Source of the DNA: Bolinopsis microptera
Taxonomy: Eukaryota > Ctenophora > Tentaculata > Lobata > Bolinopsidae
Reading direction: 5' to 3'
Assembly: GCF_026151205.1 (NCBI RefSeq)
Contig: NC_087084.1
Location: 5,263,538 to 5,327,537 of the forward strand
DNA length: 64,000 bases
The notes below the pieces were generated by a model. It was not told the origin of the DNA. It was given only the letters and a program-made list of their open reading frames with translations, and did not search any database. A program made the translations under genes and the position numbers. Of this stretch, positions 12,001 through 22,480 are shown piece after piece (the stretch's first letter is position 1; each line of letters opens with the position of its first letter).

Positions 12001-13889
12001 CAATCGGAGCTATCACATGGTTTCCGAAGAAGGATGGCAGTGGAAAAGGACAGGAAAAAGATGAAAAAGAAAAGAAAAAGAAAGGAAAGCGTGAACGAGA
12101 AAGAAAAGCTGAAATAGAGAGGGTAGCAAAGGAAATTGAGGATAGAAAAGCTGAAAGAAAGTTAATAGAAAAGGAAAAAGCTGACGAAAAACGTGAAAGA
12201 GAACAAAAAGCTGAAATAGAGAGGGTAGCAAAGGAAATTGAGAATAAAAAAGCTGAAAGAAAGTTTATAGAAAAGGAAAAAGCTGACGAAAAACGTGAAG
12301 GAGAAAGAAAAGCTGAAATAGAGAGGGTAGCAAAGGAAATTGAGGACAGAAAAGCTAAAAGAAAGTTTATAGAAAAGGAAAAAGCTGACGAAAAACGTGA
12401 AGGAGAAAGAAAAGCTGAAATAGAGAGGGTAGCAAAGGAAATTGAGGACAGAAAAGCTGAAAGAAAGTTTAAAGAAAAGGAAGAAGCTGACGAAAAACGT
12501 GAAGGAGAAAGAAAAGCTGAAATAGAGAGGGTAGCAAAGGAAATTGAGGACAGAAAAGCTGCAAGAAAGTTTATAGAAAAGGAAAAATCTGACGAAAAAC
12601 GTGAAGAAGAAAGAAAAGCTGAAATAGAAAGGGTAGCAAAGGAAATTGAGGACAGAAAAGCTGAAAGAAAGTTTATAGAAAAGGAAAAATCTGACGAAAA
12701 ACGTGAAGGAGAAAGAAAAGCTGAAATAGAGAGGGTAGCAAAGGAAATTGAAGACAGAAAAGCTGAAAGAAAGTTTATAGAAAAGGAAAAAGCTGACGAA
12801 AAACGTGAAGGAGAAAGAAAAGCTGAAATAGAGAGGGTAGCAAAGGAAATTGAGGACAGAAAAGCTAAAAGAAAGTTTATAGAAAGGGAAAAAGCTGACG
12901 AAAAACGTGAAGGAGAAAGAAAAGCTGAAATAGAGAGGGTAGCAAAGGAAATTGAGGATAGAAAAGCTGAAAGAAAGTTTATAGAAAAGGAAAAAGCTGA
13001 CGAAAAACGTGAAGGAGAAAGAAAAGCTGAAATAGAGAGGGTAGCAAAGGAAATTGAGGACAGAAAAGCTGAAAGAAAGTTTATAGAAAAGGAAAAAGCT
13101 AACGAAAAACGTGAAAGAGAGAGAAAAGCTGAAATAGAGAGGGTAGCAAAGGAACTTGAGGATAGAAAAGCTGAAAGAAAGTTAATAGAAAAGGAAAAAG
13201 CTGGCGAAAAACGTGAAAGGGAAAGAAAAGCTGAAATAGAGAGGGTAGCAAAGGAAATTGAGGATAAAAAAGCTAAAGTAAAGGCTGAAAAAGAAAGAAA
13301 AGCAAAGGAAGAGTCGGAAAGACAAAGAAAAGAAAGAGAGCAAGCTGATAAGGAAAGGAAAGAAAGAGAACAAGCAGATAGGGAAAGAAAGGCAAGAGAG
13401 AAAGCTGAAAAAGAAAGAGAGCAAGCTGACAAGGAAAGGAAAGAAAGAGAACAAGCAGATAGGGAAAGAAAGGCTAGAGAGAAAGCTGAAAAAGAAAGAG
13501 CGGAAAGTGAGAGGACACAAAAAGAGAAGTCACCTGAAGCATTGAACAACGGAAGGTACTGTGGTTGGAGGGAAATACCGAATACGAAACTAAACATGGG
13601 TCTTGCAGGAAGAATCATGAATAGGCTAAATCTTGAGGATGCCAAAGCCTTGTGCTTAAAAACAGAAACCTGTCAGGGAGTGGCCTGTAAGAATTTTGAG
13701 GAATGCCTACTCAGTTCATGTACCAGTAAAGGAAGGAAATACTTTAAAGGGTGGACAACTTATGTTCCGATTCCATGTGAATTTGAGACCGAGGGTTTTG
13801 GCAAGAAAGCTTATGTCGCTTTTCAGGATGCATTTTGTGGTTTTAAAGCTTGTCTTGTAGACAGATTCAATTATTATTTTGGGATGTAA
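6091..13889 (+). CDS. Secreted modular lectin: Cys-rich modules, beta-sandwich domains, F-type lectin, coiled coil
   Basis: Exons: 6091-6526, 6811-6957, 7141-7578, 7928-8119, 8301-8421, 8615-8829, 9066-9155, 9476-9964, 10138-10284, 11229-11666, 11959-13889. They sum to 4644 nt, 1547 aa, all in frame with GT-AG borders. Introns are phase 1 except one phase 2 inside the lectin domain. Order: signal peptide (1-18), Cys-rich module A1 (35-145), A2 (146-194), beta-sandwich-like B1 (195-340), KYTLR half-module with a Lys-rich linker (341-404), F-type lectin (405-546), B2 (547-709), A3 (710-758), B3 (759-904), KYTLR half (905-945), a Lys/Glu/Arg coiled coil to ~1425, then a PAN-like Cys-rich end containing CQGVACKNFEEC. 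The F-type domain keeps RMDKSQERL, the RxDxxxxR signature of fucose binding. A role in carbohydrate recognition or adhesion outside the cell is inferred. B is called galactose-binding-like only by its look. Confidence 0.75.
7141..7578 (+). repeat. B-domain exon, copy 1 of 3
   Basis: This 438-bp phase 1-1 exon recurs almost unchanged at 9476-9964 (with a 51-bp extension replacing its end) and at 11229-11666. The encoded 146 residues have TIYIDG, NNWGQLATL, W-K-CSNKEEDGWTADGF and DDSWKP, the Trp/Asp pattern of jelly-roll sugar-binding domains. The introns next to copies 1 and 3 are also alike, so duplication took flanking intron with it. I see only a handful of amino-acid differences among the copies, which suggests recent duplication or gene conversion. 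Confidence 0.85.
8205..8300. repeat. ttaacttacttt repeats at a splice acceptor
   Basis: About seven imperfect copies of a 10-13 bp unit (ttaacttacttt and variants) fill the end of the intron before the first F-type lectin exon at 8301. They form most of its polypyrimidine tract. Confidence 0.7.
8762..8915 (+). repeat. 77-bp direct duplication spanning an exon end and its donor
   Basis: 8762-8838 and 8839-8915 are 77-bp direct repeats with one difference that I can see. Each contains the last 68 nt of lectin exon 6 plus the donor gtatgttat. Using the first donor (8830) joins in phase to the exon at 9066. Using the second would add 77 nt and break the frame. Confidence 0.9.
10455..11130 (-). 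mobile_element. 5'-truncated LINE 3' end in a lectin-gene intron
   Basis: On the minus strand, about 150 codons from near 11115 to a stop at 10649 encode a LINE C-terminus: YYCNSVYYGI, LQKIQNNAARFIFG, LHFLPVRFRIKFK and GPKIWNELPYSVRS, all typical of the region after the reverse transcriptase in CR1/Jockey-type elements. The paralogous intron 6958-7140 lacks it, which gives approximate boundaries near 10455 and 11130. It lies antisense to the host gene. It is a dead copy. Confidence 0.8.
12100..13300 (+). repeat. Coding 102-bp tandem repeat (34-residue coiled-coil unit)
   Basis: Eleven full copies and a partial twelfth of a 34-residue unit beginning EIERVAKEIEDRKA and continuing ERKFIEKEKADEKREGERKA are encoded by near-identical 102-bp repeats. 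A second, shorter repeat (about 25 residues, QADKERKEREQADRERK...) occurs twice at about 13340-13500. The high charge and alternating Lys/Glu predict a long helix or coiled-coil stalk. The 584-codon antisense ORF here is a reflection of the repeat. Confidence 0.9.
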
Positions 13890-15595
13890 GTATGTAAGGC
13901 CAAGGGGAAAACAAAACATCACTTTGATGGTTAAAATAGAATTTGAAAATTTAGTTATTGATCAGTGTAACTAAATTTCATGTTTAAATTGAGATTTTCA
14001 TGGAAATTGATGCATTTTAATTGTAATCAAGTAATCAATCAAGTTAAATGAGTTAATGTAGATTTTACCTGAACTTTGTGAATCGTCATCTCGTTCAATT
14101 TGGTGGTCATGTGCAGTCATGTAATATTGCAGTCTACCTTTCCTATAAAATGAAAAATTTCAAAATGTTAGCTTAAGTATTTCGATACAATATCACAACG
14201 AGGTTTGTCAAACGACAGTACAAATTATATGAAATTTATTGCTGCATTATTTAACAATGTTTCACCTCCACAACACTCTGTCATAAAACATGTATCATCA
14301 AATTTAAATAAATGTAATGAATATTATGACTCATATATGAACCTAATAACTGTCATGATCATGACATGGCAAAAACATAAAAATGCAACAAAAAACTGTA
14401 AGTTATGAAATGTCTAAGTATAATATTAAATTATGTAATATCTCGTTGAAAGATAACAAAAACGTAATTTGATTTGGGGTGTGGTCTATAAATTTCTAGC
14501 CAAAATCTGGGAATGATGATCTTCGAAAGGATATAACATAAATGCGAAGAATATTTACCGTTCTTAACTGTTCAATAATTTTAGATTGATTACAACATAT
14601 TATGGCCTCTTACAATCGAAATCCCTTTGTTCTTTTGCCATCTGAAATTAGGAAAGAATGTCATTGTGTTTCTTATATTAAAAAAGGGTCAACTAATTTA
14701 TTAATTAACTAGTAAGATCAAGTCACTATCCTGATTATTGTATAATGTATAATATCATACACGAAACTTTTAGTTGGCTGTTGGGCTGAATATTTAGTTT
14801 ACTTTGTTTCGATCGAATGATACACTTATTGCAATGAATATCTTATTGACTTATTTGATCAACGCATTATTTAAGTCTTCGTTCAACATTTTATGTAAAT
14901 AAAACAAAATTGTTTACAAAACTTACATAACTTACCTCAAAGGTTCAACAAATCCTTAAATTATAGAAGGATGAACAAATTAAATACTCTTAGAAATAAT
15001 TCCTTGCATGCCGTGTAAAAAAACCCTTCCCCACAAATTGTTAAATGTCATCTGATGACCATAACCTTAGTAACATCATTGATTCACAAGGTTTAATATT
15101 ATTAAAAAACATTTCCAATAAAGTTTAGAATACCATTGAAAGATATGACACTTTTACAGTCTAAGACCAACTTCATAATTCCAAATCGAATGAATAGATT
15201 TTCTGAAAATTTATTTATTGAGTAATTGGAATAAACAATAATATATCTCTTGCACTAAGAGAAAAAAATCTAGAAGATGTTTCAAGAAGATATTATTGTC
15301 TTATTCTGCTAAAAACTATCAACGAGCATTGCTTTTAAGACTGTAAACAAATTTACAAATTCACTTTGGCAATAGATCTTTTAGGACAATAAAAAAGGCT
15401 CTAAAGATAATTGTCTGAGAAACAGATCTTCCACTCAGTACCATACTATCATGAGAACGATAATTGATAATTATACCGTATACCTACTAAAATCGATCAA
15501 TCAATTAATCTATAAGGATCTACAACTTCGTATCCGAAAACCAATAATCTGTACATAAAACTAAAATCTTAGTCTGTCATCAATCAAGTGCCATC
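13890..15595. other. AT-rich spacer between convergent genes
   Basis: This lies between the stop of the lectin gene and the stop of the minus-strand CHMP1 gene, so it should contain both 3' UTRs. I see no further coding signal, RNA gene or structured repeat. Confidence 0.6.
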
Positions 15596-16821
15596 TCAGT
15601 TTCTGAGCTGTGCCAATCGGCGAGTCAGTGCATCTTCTTGCTGGTTGCTGACACTAGTAGAGCTAGAAGCCACACCAATTGAGTCAGTTGGTGCTGTTGC
15701 TGCGTCAGACAGCATGCTTGTCATTTCTAGACCATGCTCATCAGCAACTTGTTGTATGAGGGAATCAACCTGTAGAATTTGGTTATATTGTACTGAAATT
15801 TAATAAATAATCATGTTGAACTACCATAATACAAGCAATAAACTAGTTCTCAAATATTCCACTCAGGGTACGGATGCGTACAGAGAGTTGATTTGAAAAT
15901 ATAAATTCAGTGAGACTAAAACCCACCTGATCTGCAGGAGTAGAGAGTGTTGTGGCATTGCCCATGCTCTGATCCATGGCATTAGCTGCAACATCTAAGT
16001 TCTCTGTTTGACTTTCAAACTTATCCATTATTTCTTGTACCTGTTAATAGATTTTAAGTGATTTCCCTTGAATCTACGGAGAATAAACCTTGAAAAAATT
16101 CATTGAAGGGTTACCTTCAGCATAAATCGTAAATTTTAATCGTTTAAAGTCTTCTTTTGTTGTGAGAACAACTTGTTTAGAGTAGTGTACAGTTCCAGCA
16201 TACCTTTTGAAGGTCCATTGAGGCCATGGCTTTGTCTAACCCTTTGACAACATGTCCCATATCTTTAGACATCTGCAAATAAGAGATAATAATGATAATT
16301 CAAAATCTTTACCTAATTATTGGTTATTGTGTAAAGCATAACATGTATATCTGTGTAATGTGTACCACAAATGAAAGTATACCTGCTTCATTGCCATGGC
16401 TGTTTTAATTCTGGATGCAACACCATCTACTCTCGCAGACATTCTTAGATAGTTTAACGACTCACTCCTCTTTCTGATAGCATTTTCACTATATATCCTG
16501 GCACCTGCAAATGTAAGTAACATTACGGATGGTATTTAACAAATTATGTATTATGTAGTACATGTACAGCAAGAAATTTAAAAATTAGATCGTATTCACC
16601 GACTCAGTAATAGTAATAGATTACAGCTATTACAGACAAGATTGTGATTAAATGTGACATTGTTGCAGCTGTGATTATTTACCATCAACATTGCCTTGCT
16701 GAAGAGCTTTTTTGATCTTTGCTTTGTTCTGATTGTGCTCTTTTTCGCTTCTTTTAGACTCCCGTTCTAGTTGTTTTGCACAGAACTTAAGTTGAAACAA
16801 GGAATCCTCCATTGACGGCAT
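15596..16821 (-). CDS. CHMP1: Charged multivesicular body protein 1 (ESCRT-III)
   Basis: Five minus-strand exons, 16821-16683, 16504-16383, 16272-16204, 16040-15927 and 15769-15596, total 618 nt (205 aa) with clean GT-AG borders. The product matches CHMP1 along its length: start [20 protein letters not shown], then [56 protein letters not shown], and a C-terminal MIM1 helix [13 protein letters not shown] for VPS4/IST1 MIT domains. Known role of the family: ESCRT-III filament subunit in endosomal sorting, abscission and nuclear envelope sealing. Two in-frame ATGs occur, at 16821 and 16812. The second (MEDSLF) matches the usual CHMP1 start and gives 202 aa. Length agrees with the ~199-aa animal proteins. 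It is probably a functional single-copy gene. Confidence 0.95.
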
Positions 16822-18968
16822 GGTGATATCTTACCTTATTGCTATCACTGAAAGATGTTATAATATTAAGGAGGTACAAATCAGCTACCAGGGACAGTTT
16901 TCTTTTTCAGTGAAGGAGTAAAGTCCCAACAACATTACTATGAAATAAACATGTCACAACTTAATCATGTCACAACAACGTCAAGGACATGTCATAACCT
17001 TGTCATAGTCATGTCATAGTCTATGGAGTTTAAGAAGTCGTATTTAAACATAAATCTCATCATAATTAATTGGATAAGTCACTGTATAATCACTGCACTG
17101 ATTCAGGGACAATAGATAGAAAGCTATTCTATGGAACTATTTGAAAAACGTTCACTCATACTATCATGATGTCGACTATTATATGATAATTTAGTACAAC
17201 CGAGAAAATTATGCTTGGTGAAGGTGTAATAATCACATTTTCGAGATAAGCTGCCAATCTTTCTGTTTACAATCAGAAGGAAATTAATTGCCTATTTAGT
17301 CGGATTCTATACATTTGTCATTCACACTTGCTGTTGCTTTGGCTGCAGTGTGAAACGTTAGCAGTATATCCTCCTCTACACGTGGATTTGCTGTGAGAAA
17401 AATTGTTGACATCTTTATCTCACCAGTGCTCACAGGATAAATAAGACCAATCTTATACCAACATTTGGCATAGAATTTTCTTACCTGAGCCTGGGGACCT
17501 CCCGACCTCGCATTTTAATGTTACCGAAATGTTTTTTGGATTTGCAGGGCTCGCTGATGACTTAATTTGTCATCATTTATATTTTTCGATATTGCAATTA
17601 GGTTTAACTAGCTTGCTAATCTATTACTCGCTACTCTCACGTTCGAGAAGTTCGAGAAGTTCGAGAAGTTCGAGAAGTTCGAGAAGAGCACCATGCATTA
17701 GGATTAGCGTGCCAGGTAACAAATAGGTGTACATTAATATGTAAACAATAAGCGAGCGTGCTAAATCACTTTACAGTCGATCTTCAAAATTGTTCTCAAA
17801 GGGCCCCCGACAGTTGAAATCAACTTGAATCCATGTATTTTCGGACACTGATTCCGAATAACCCCCATGACACAGAGTTAAAATGCTCTCCTGGCGAAAT
17901 TTTGGCGCAAACCTGTCTCGATCAAGTCATATGACCGTACAAGGAATTTAGTCCAATGATCTAATTTATCGTTAAGGTTACGGCGCGGTTATAGCATATA
18001 CAATTTTGTTAAGGATTGGGTCAGGGTTAGGGTTATATTTAAATAAAAAGGTTAGACTTGAGTTTCGAATGGTCGTTCAGGGCCAGCTAAAGAACAAATT
18101 GAAAAGTCATGAGACAGTCTTGTAGCGCAATGTACTGGGCCGCGCCGCGCATCCAATAATGCTTCTTACGACCGCAGCTTTTTTTGCGACCACAGACTCA
18201 CCGAGCTGCGAATAAAAAGATTGACATCGTCAGTTAAGTTATTGCAGAGCTAGCTACGGTTTAAAAGGGTTTTATATTTACTCTCACTTGCATGAAATAA
18301 GCGCGCCCGCAGCGGCGCAAAAGCACATGGTTAGTTAAATGACAGTCTACAACTATATGTCACATTTAATAGTATTATTGTCGAAGCCTAAATTTTTAAC
18401 GGGTGATACTCGTAAAATATCTGTTCCATATATTGGACCGTCGACGAGTCTAACTTGGCGCGCGTCCTGGTAGGTTGTAAACCTACAACTAAATTTCAAA
18501 AGCTTATTAATTGTTGAGCCGGCCCGGGGAAATTCTGGTCGAGGTCGTTCATGAAGTACAAGCTGTGAACATGACAATGTCATGCCAACAATGGAGATGT
18601 TTCCAAACCGCACGCTTGTACTCGCTCATGATTGACCCGCGCGCGCGCCTAGCTCTATACTAGCTCTGCGAACGTCGGTACCGCTTAAGCATGAAATACT
18701 TAGTACTACGCGGTTCTCAGTACAGGTTCTGCGTGAACATTTGTAGCTGTAGCACAAGTTTGATGATCATGCACGATGGGACCACTGGAAGCGCATTGCA
18801 CTAGAGATTTTTCGCGCGCTGAGTGTTGCCAGGCAAATATTTCATCATGATTCCCATTAGCTTCCAGCTCTATCTTTACTTGGCATATCATTAGTTCATG
18901 TTTCAGTTTTAAAGAGAATCCTTTGTTCTGCATCCCAGTATAAATTTTATCAGTTAACTTTTTGATGA
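16822..18968. other. Upstream of CHMP1; gene-poor
   Basis: The CHMP1 promoter should lie here. At 16950-17025 there are about five copies of a catgtca(c/t)a(a/g) motif, possibly a minor repeat. A 9-bp ttcgagaag repeat (five copies) is at 17640-17685. A palindromic GC-rich block at 18397-18487 recurs inverted at 60420-60509. No gene is supported. Confidence 0.5.
17640..17685. repeat. 9-bp ttcgagaag repeat
   Basis: Five tandem copies of ttcgagaag. The Ser/Arg-rich ORF over it has no other coding support. Confidence 0.85.
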
Positions 18969-20202
18969 AGTTGACTATCAAATGTGCGTAAAGTAATCAG
19001 TTTTCGACAGACCACTGCAAGAGAACTTCATTTTTATCCTACCCAGAAAACTGAGAATATATTGGAAAACATCTCAACTTTATGTGTGCAAATTTTCAGA
19101 ATGGCTCGACAAGATGGTTTCGAGATAGAGATGATCAAACACGATGTTTCTGTGTTATTTTAATACATTCGCGTGCAATTTTTAACGCCAATTGTAAGAT
19201 GTAAGCATTGAACGCCAATTGTAAGCATTGAAAATATTAGAGATTTGATAGAATAGTGCATTGTAACAGAATATAATAACACATAGTATTAGAAAGATTA
19301 ATTACCACAATAGCTCGATCATGAGATCAGTGGACTGTTTGGATGCTTTCAATGTGAATAGTAAGCTGGGTGTGGGTTCGAGTCTCACCGGGGGTTGAAA
19401 TCTTCGATTTCAAATCCCGGTGAGCTTCGAACCCACACCCAGCTTAATGTTTTTGCTTTATCCATTAAGTTTATAAATATAAGATATCATTGAGATAAAC
19501 AAATTAGGTTATTAGTTATATTAAAACACTACCACAAATATAATACTCCATCATTCACTTTATTACTGAGTACTGACACGTAATAAAGTTGACTATAAAA
19601 TGTGCGTAAAGTAATCAGTTTTCGACAGACCACTGCAAGAGAACCTCATTATTAGCCCTCCCAGAAAACTCAGAATATATTGGACATCATCTTAACTTTA
19701 TGTGTGCAAATTTCCAGAATGGCACGACAGAATGGTTTAGAGATAGAGATGATCAAAGACGATGTTTCTGTGTTATTGTAATACATTCGCGTGCAATTTT
19801 GAACGCCAATCTTAACAATATAACAATTGAAAATGTTATCAGTTTGATCGAATAGTGCATTGTAGCACAATATAATAACACACAGTATCAAAATGACCAG
19901 TTACCACAATGGCTCGGTCATGACAGCAAAAGACTAATTCTATATGTTGACACAAGCAATAAGTAAACTCAGTGTGGGTTCGAGTCTGACCAGGGGTTAA
20001 ATTCTACGATTTCAAAGATTTCGAAGATTTCAACACCTGGCCAGACTCAAACCCACATCTGGTCGAATGCTTTTGCTTTATCTATATTATTTATAAATAT
20101 AAGTTAAATACAATATCTTATTGAGATAAACAAATAAAGTCAGTAGTTAGATTAATACACGAACACAGATATAATCATTGACATTATTACTAACACGTAA
20201 TT
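18969..20202. repeat. Two ~615-bp tandem repeats, each with a long hairpin
   Basis: 18969-19584 and 19587-20202 are homologous along their length. Both start gttgactat and end cacgtaat, with a period of ~618 bp. Each carries a hairpin: 19363-19445 and 19970-20061. The 5' arm contains gggttcgagtct, which resembles a Pol III B box, but its mirror in the 3' arm and the absence of an A box argue against a tRNA gene. The copies have diverged, yet the hairpin arms remain complementary. Confidence 0.8.
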
Positions 20203-21180
20203 TGCCATAACTCCGGTCTCCGGATTGGAAATATGTTCCCAAGGCCCAATTATTCTCAAACCCCATCGATATTGAAAGTCTGAAAATAATTCAAAACTAC
20301 CACTACTTACTCTCATTCTGTTGAACAATCAGTAAGAAGAGTTTTGATGATTAAATGTGAATCCTATCTCAGAAAATGGATTCCATGATGCGTTTGATAT
20401 TGGTTACGCGAACCAGGATTTGCTCCTTCATGAGCATTGTAGCGTTTCCCTTCAAAAAGCAATACTGGCCAGTGCGAAAAGCCTGCTGGCTTTGGATCAA
20501 TTCATTATATTATATTCGACCGACCATATCATGCATATTCAAATTTTAACTCTTAACTGACATTGATTGCTTTTTTTACAATTCATAGATTTTACATTCG
20601 CGCCTTCCGTAAAGTAGAGCAAGATTCTGAAATTTCAGCAGGCAAACTGGACTTTATCAATGTTGTTGAAAGAGTTTCTAAAGATGATCAAGAAAGTTAC
20701 TGAAACGATTCCGTCTATCCTACATAACAGTCTATCCTACATAACAGTATTTTAGGCCTCGTTTGCAAAATTTTAGCGCACAGAATTAAACCAAGTTCTG
20801 CTGTATTGCGAGCAGCGATAGAAGGAAGTTTTCTCCAACAGTTGAAGAGCGAGGGGTAGTGTGAACGAGTTCATCAGTTCATTCTTTTCTTTTGTGGCAG
20901 AATTAACTCCCTGTCAAAGATTAATAATGTGAAACGAATTTGAAACATAACCTCAGCAAGTCGTGAGTTGTGTCAAAATTGTATGATAGATAATAATCTC
21001 AGAACTTTCTAAATCTTAATAACATTTTTTCATCAGCATTGGCAAATAATTGGCAATAGTAATTTTGCTTCAACTTACATTTGTTCTCGGAGAAGGAATG
21101 TTACACAATGTTTACATGGTCCTGGCCTGATCGGCAATACTATTCGCTACTTTTCAGGATTTAATCCCTGAAATTTTGTA
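20203..21180. other. Possible decayed coding exon, otherwise empty
   Basis: At 20588-20701, after a ttcatag that could be an acceptor, a frame reads FYIRAFRKVEQDSEISAGKL and continues about 17 codons to a stop. It looks protein-like but has no start or partner exon. The rest shows nothing. Confidence 0.25.
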
Positions 21181-21183
21181 CAA

Positions 21184-21500
21184 TGCTAGCAGGAATTACG
21201 AAATCTATTCGAAGGTTATTTAGTTTGTTCCTCAAACCGCTCCACAAAATACTCCACAACTCCCTCTCTACTTCTCCCGCTTCCCCATCAACATTTCACT
21301 ACCACTCCTCCCCCGCCCCCGAAGAGGAAAGGTCACCATTTCTACTCACACTCACAACACAGCACTCAGTCTTGGTCCAAGAAAGCAAAAGATGATCTAC
21401 TCGCTACGGTACAGGAGAATATTTCTGCAATGGCCATCAATCTACGTTGGAAAGAGTTATTTGCTAACACTCAACCGACACTCTCAACAAACATTTGAAG
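21184..21500 (+). pseudogene. Unrecognised coding remnant without ATG
   Basis: A frame of about 100 codons follows a TAG near 21184 and ends at a TGA near 21498. It has a Pro-rich stretch (TTTPPPPPKRKG) followed by SWSKKAKDDLLATVQENISA and then MAINLRWKELFANTQ. The composition looks like real protein, and ATGs are present only near the end. It might be an internal exon or a fossil of a transposon protein. I do not recognise the family. An overlapping frame with an ATG at 21183 is Ser/Pro-rich and less protein-like. Confidence 0.3.
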
Positions 21501-21767
21501 TAGACTTACACCTGTGCTCCACGTCTAGTAGACCAGAGAAATCTGGGCCAAGACTTCTGAAATAGAGGAGATACCACATCAAGAGGATTAATACAAGCTT
21601 CTTTTAGCTTATTTAATCTTTTTGCCATCTCCAAGAATAAGTGGCTGTTATGATTTCTTTTCACTGTCGCTAAACGTGTAAACAATTTTATAGATATTCA
21701 TGCCATACAATTGCAGTACCTACCTATTGAACCTATGAAAGTATTTTTACCTAGCAGCAGTAAAATC

Positions 21768-22480
21768 GGGGGGGGGGGGGGGGGGGGGGGGGTAAGGGAT
21801 CATGTATTAACTGTTTTTAGGATAATAATTAAGACACCCACCCCCTTTTACCGGCTTTTGTGGTACTAACTGTTGAGAAATCACTGTACTATGTCTTGGT
21901 TTATAAAATAAAATACCCACCCAGAAATTGCTTTAAACAGCTCATTAAATATGACTTTTTAGTTTTAAAAGGATCCGATATTGAATGTAAACAATGAAAC
22001 TAACAGTTGAGATATCTATGCTTAATTAAAAACATACACTAACACACGCCCACATGTTTACAGATTACAATTACACACATGGCATGTATGTAATGTGTAC
22101 TATACATATCACACATCATTTAAGAACCAGTAGTTGAAATACATTTTAAAATAAATTAAACACTGCACCTTCTCAAACGGAAAAGTCAACAAAGCCAAAG
22201 GCCACTTTTTAAAATTATACAAAAGATCAATCGCACTCTGTTTAATAAATTATATCTTAATTTACTAACTGTTTTTGGGCAAATTAGACCTAAGACTCAC
22301 TATTTAGTAGCATACAGTACAAACTGTTTTTCTGGGAAATGAGCAGCAGATCTACCACTTAGTACAAAAGTACTAACTGTGTTTTGGAAGAATATATGAC
22401 ACACCACCCCAACGTCACGTACAGTTAACAGTACTCAGTACCTGATCCCGGGGTCCCCCCTCCTCCCCCGGTAAAATATG
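21768..22480. repeat. Poly-G run and scattered tactaactgttttt repeats
   Basis: A run of about 23 G occurs near 21770. Between 21805 and 22400 the motif tactaactgtt(t) recurs about five times, often followed by a Gly-rich-looking ggaaat or gga and a ccacc or cactt tail. This suggests a badly decayed ~50-bp tandem repeat. There is no gene. Confidence 0.45.

Noticed and set aside
11891..13645. 584-codon minus-strand ORF rich in Phe/Ser/Leu
   Set aside because: It is the antisense of the Lys/Glu 102-bp repeat exon; the plus strand has splice sites, phase and domain content.
18003..18035. Telomeric ttaggg repeats
   Set aside because: Only one or two units (gggtcagggttagggtta); not an array.
19363..20061. 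tRNA genes or tRNA-derived SINE
   Set aside because: Only a B-box-like ggttcgagtct is seen; no A box, cloverleaf or CCA-side stem.
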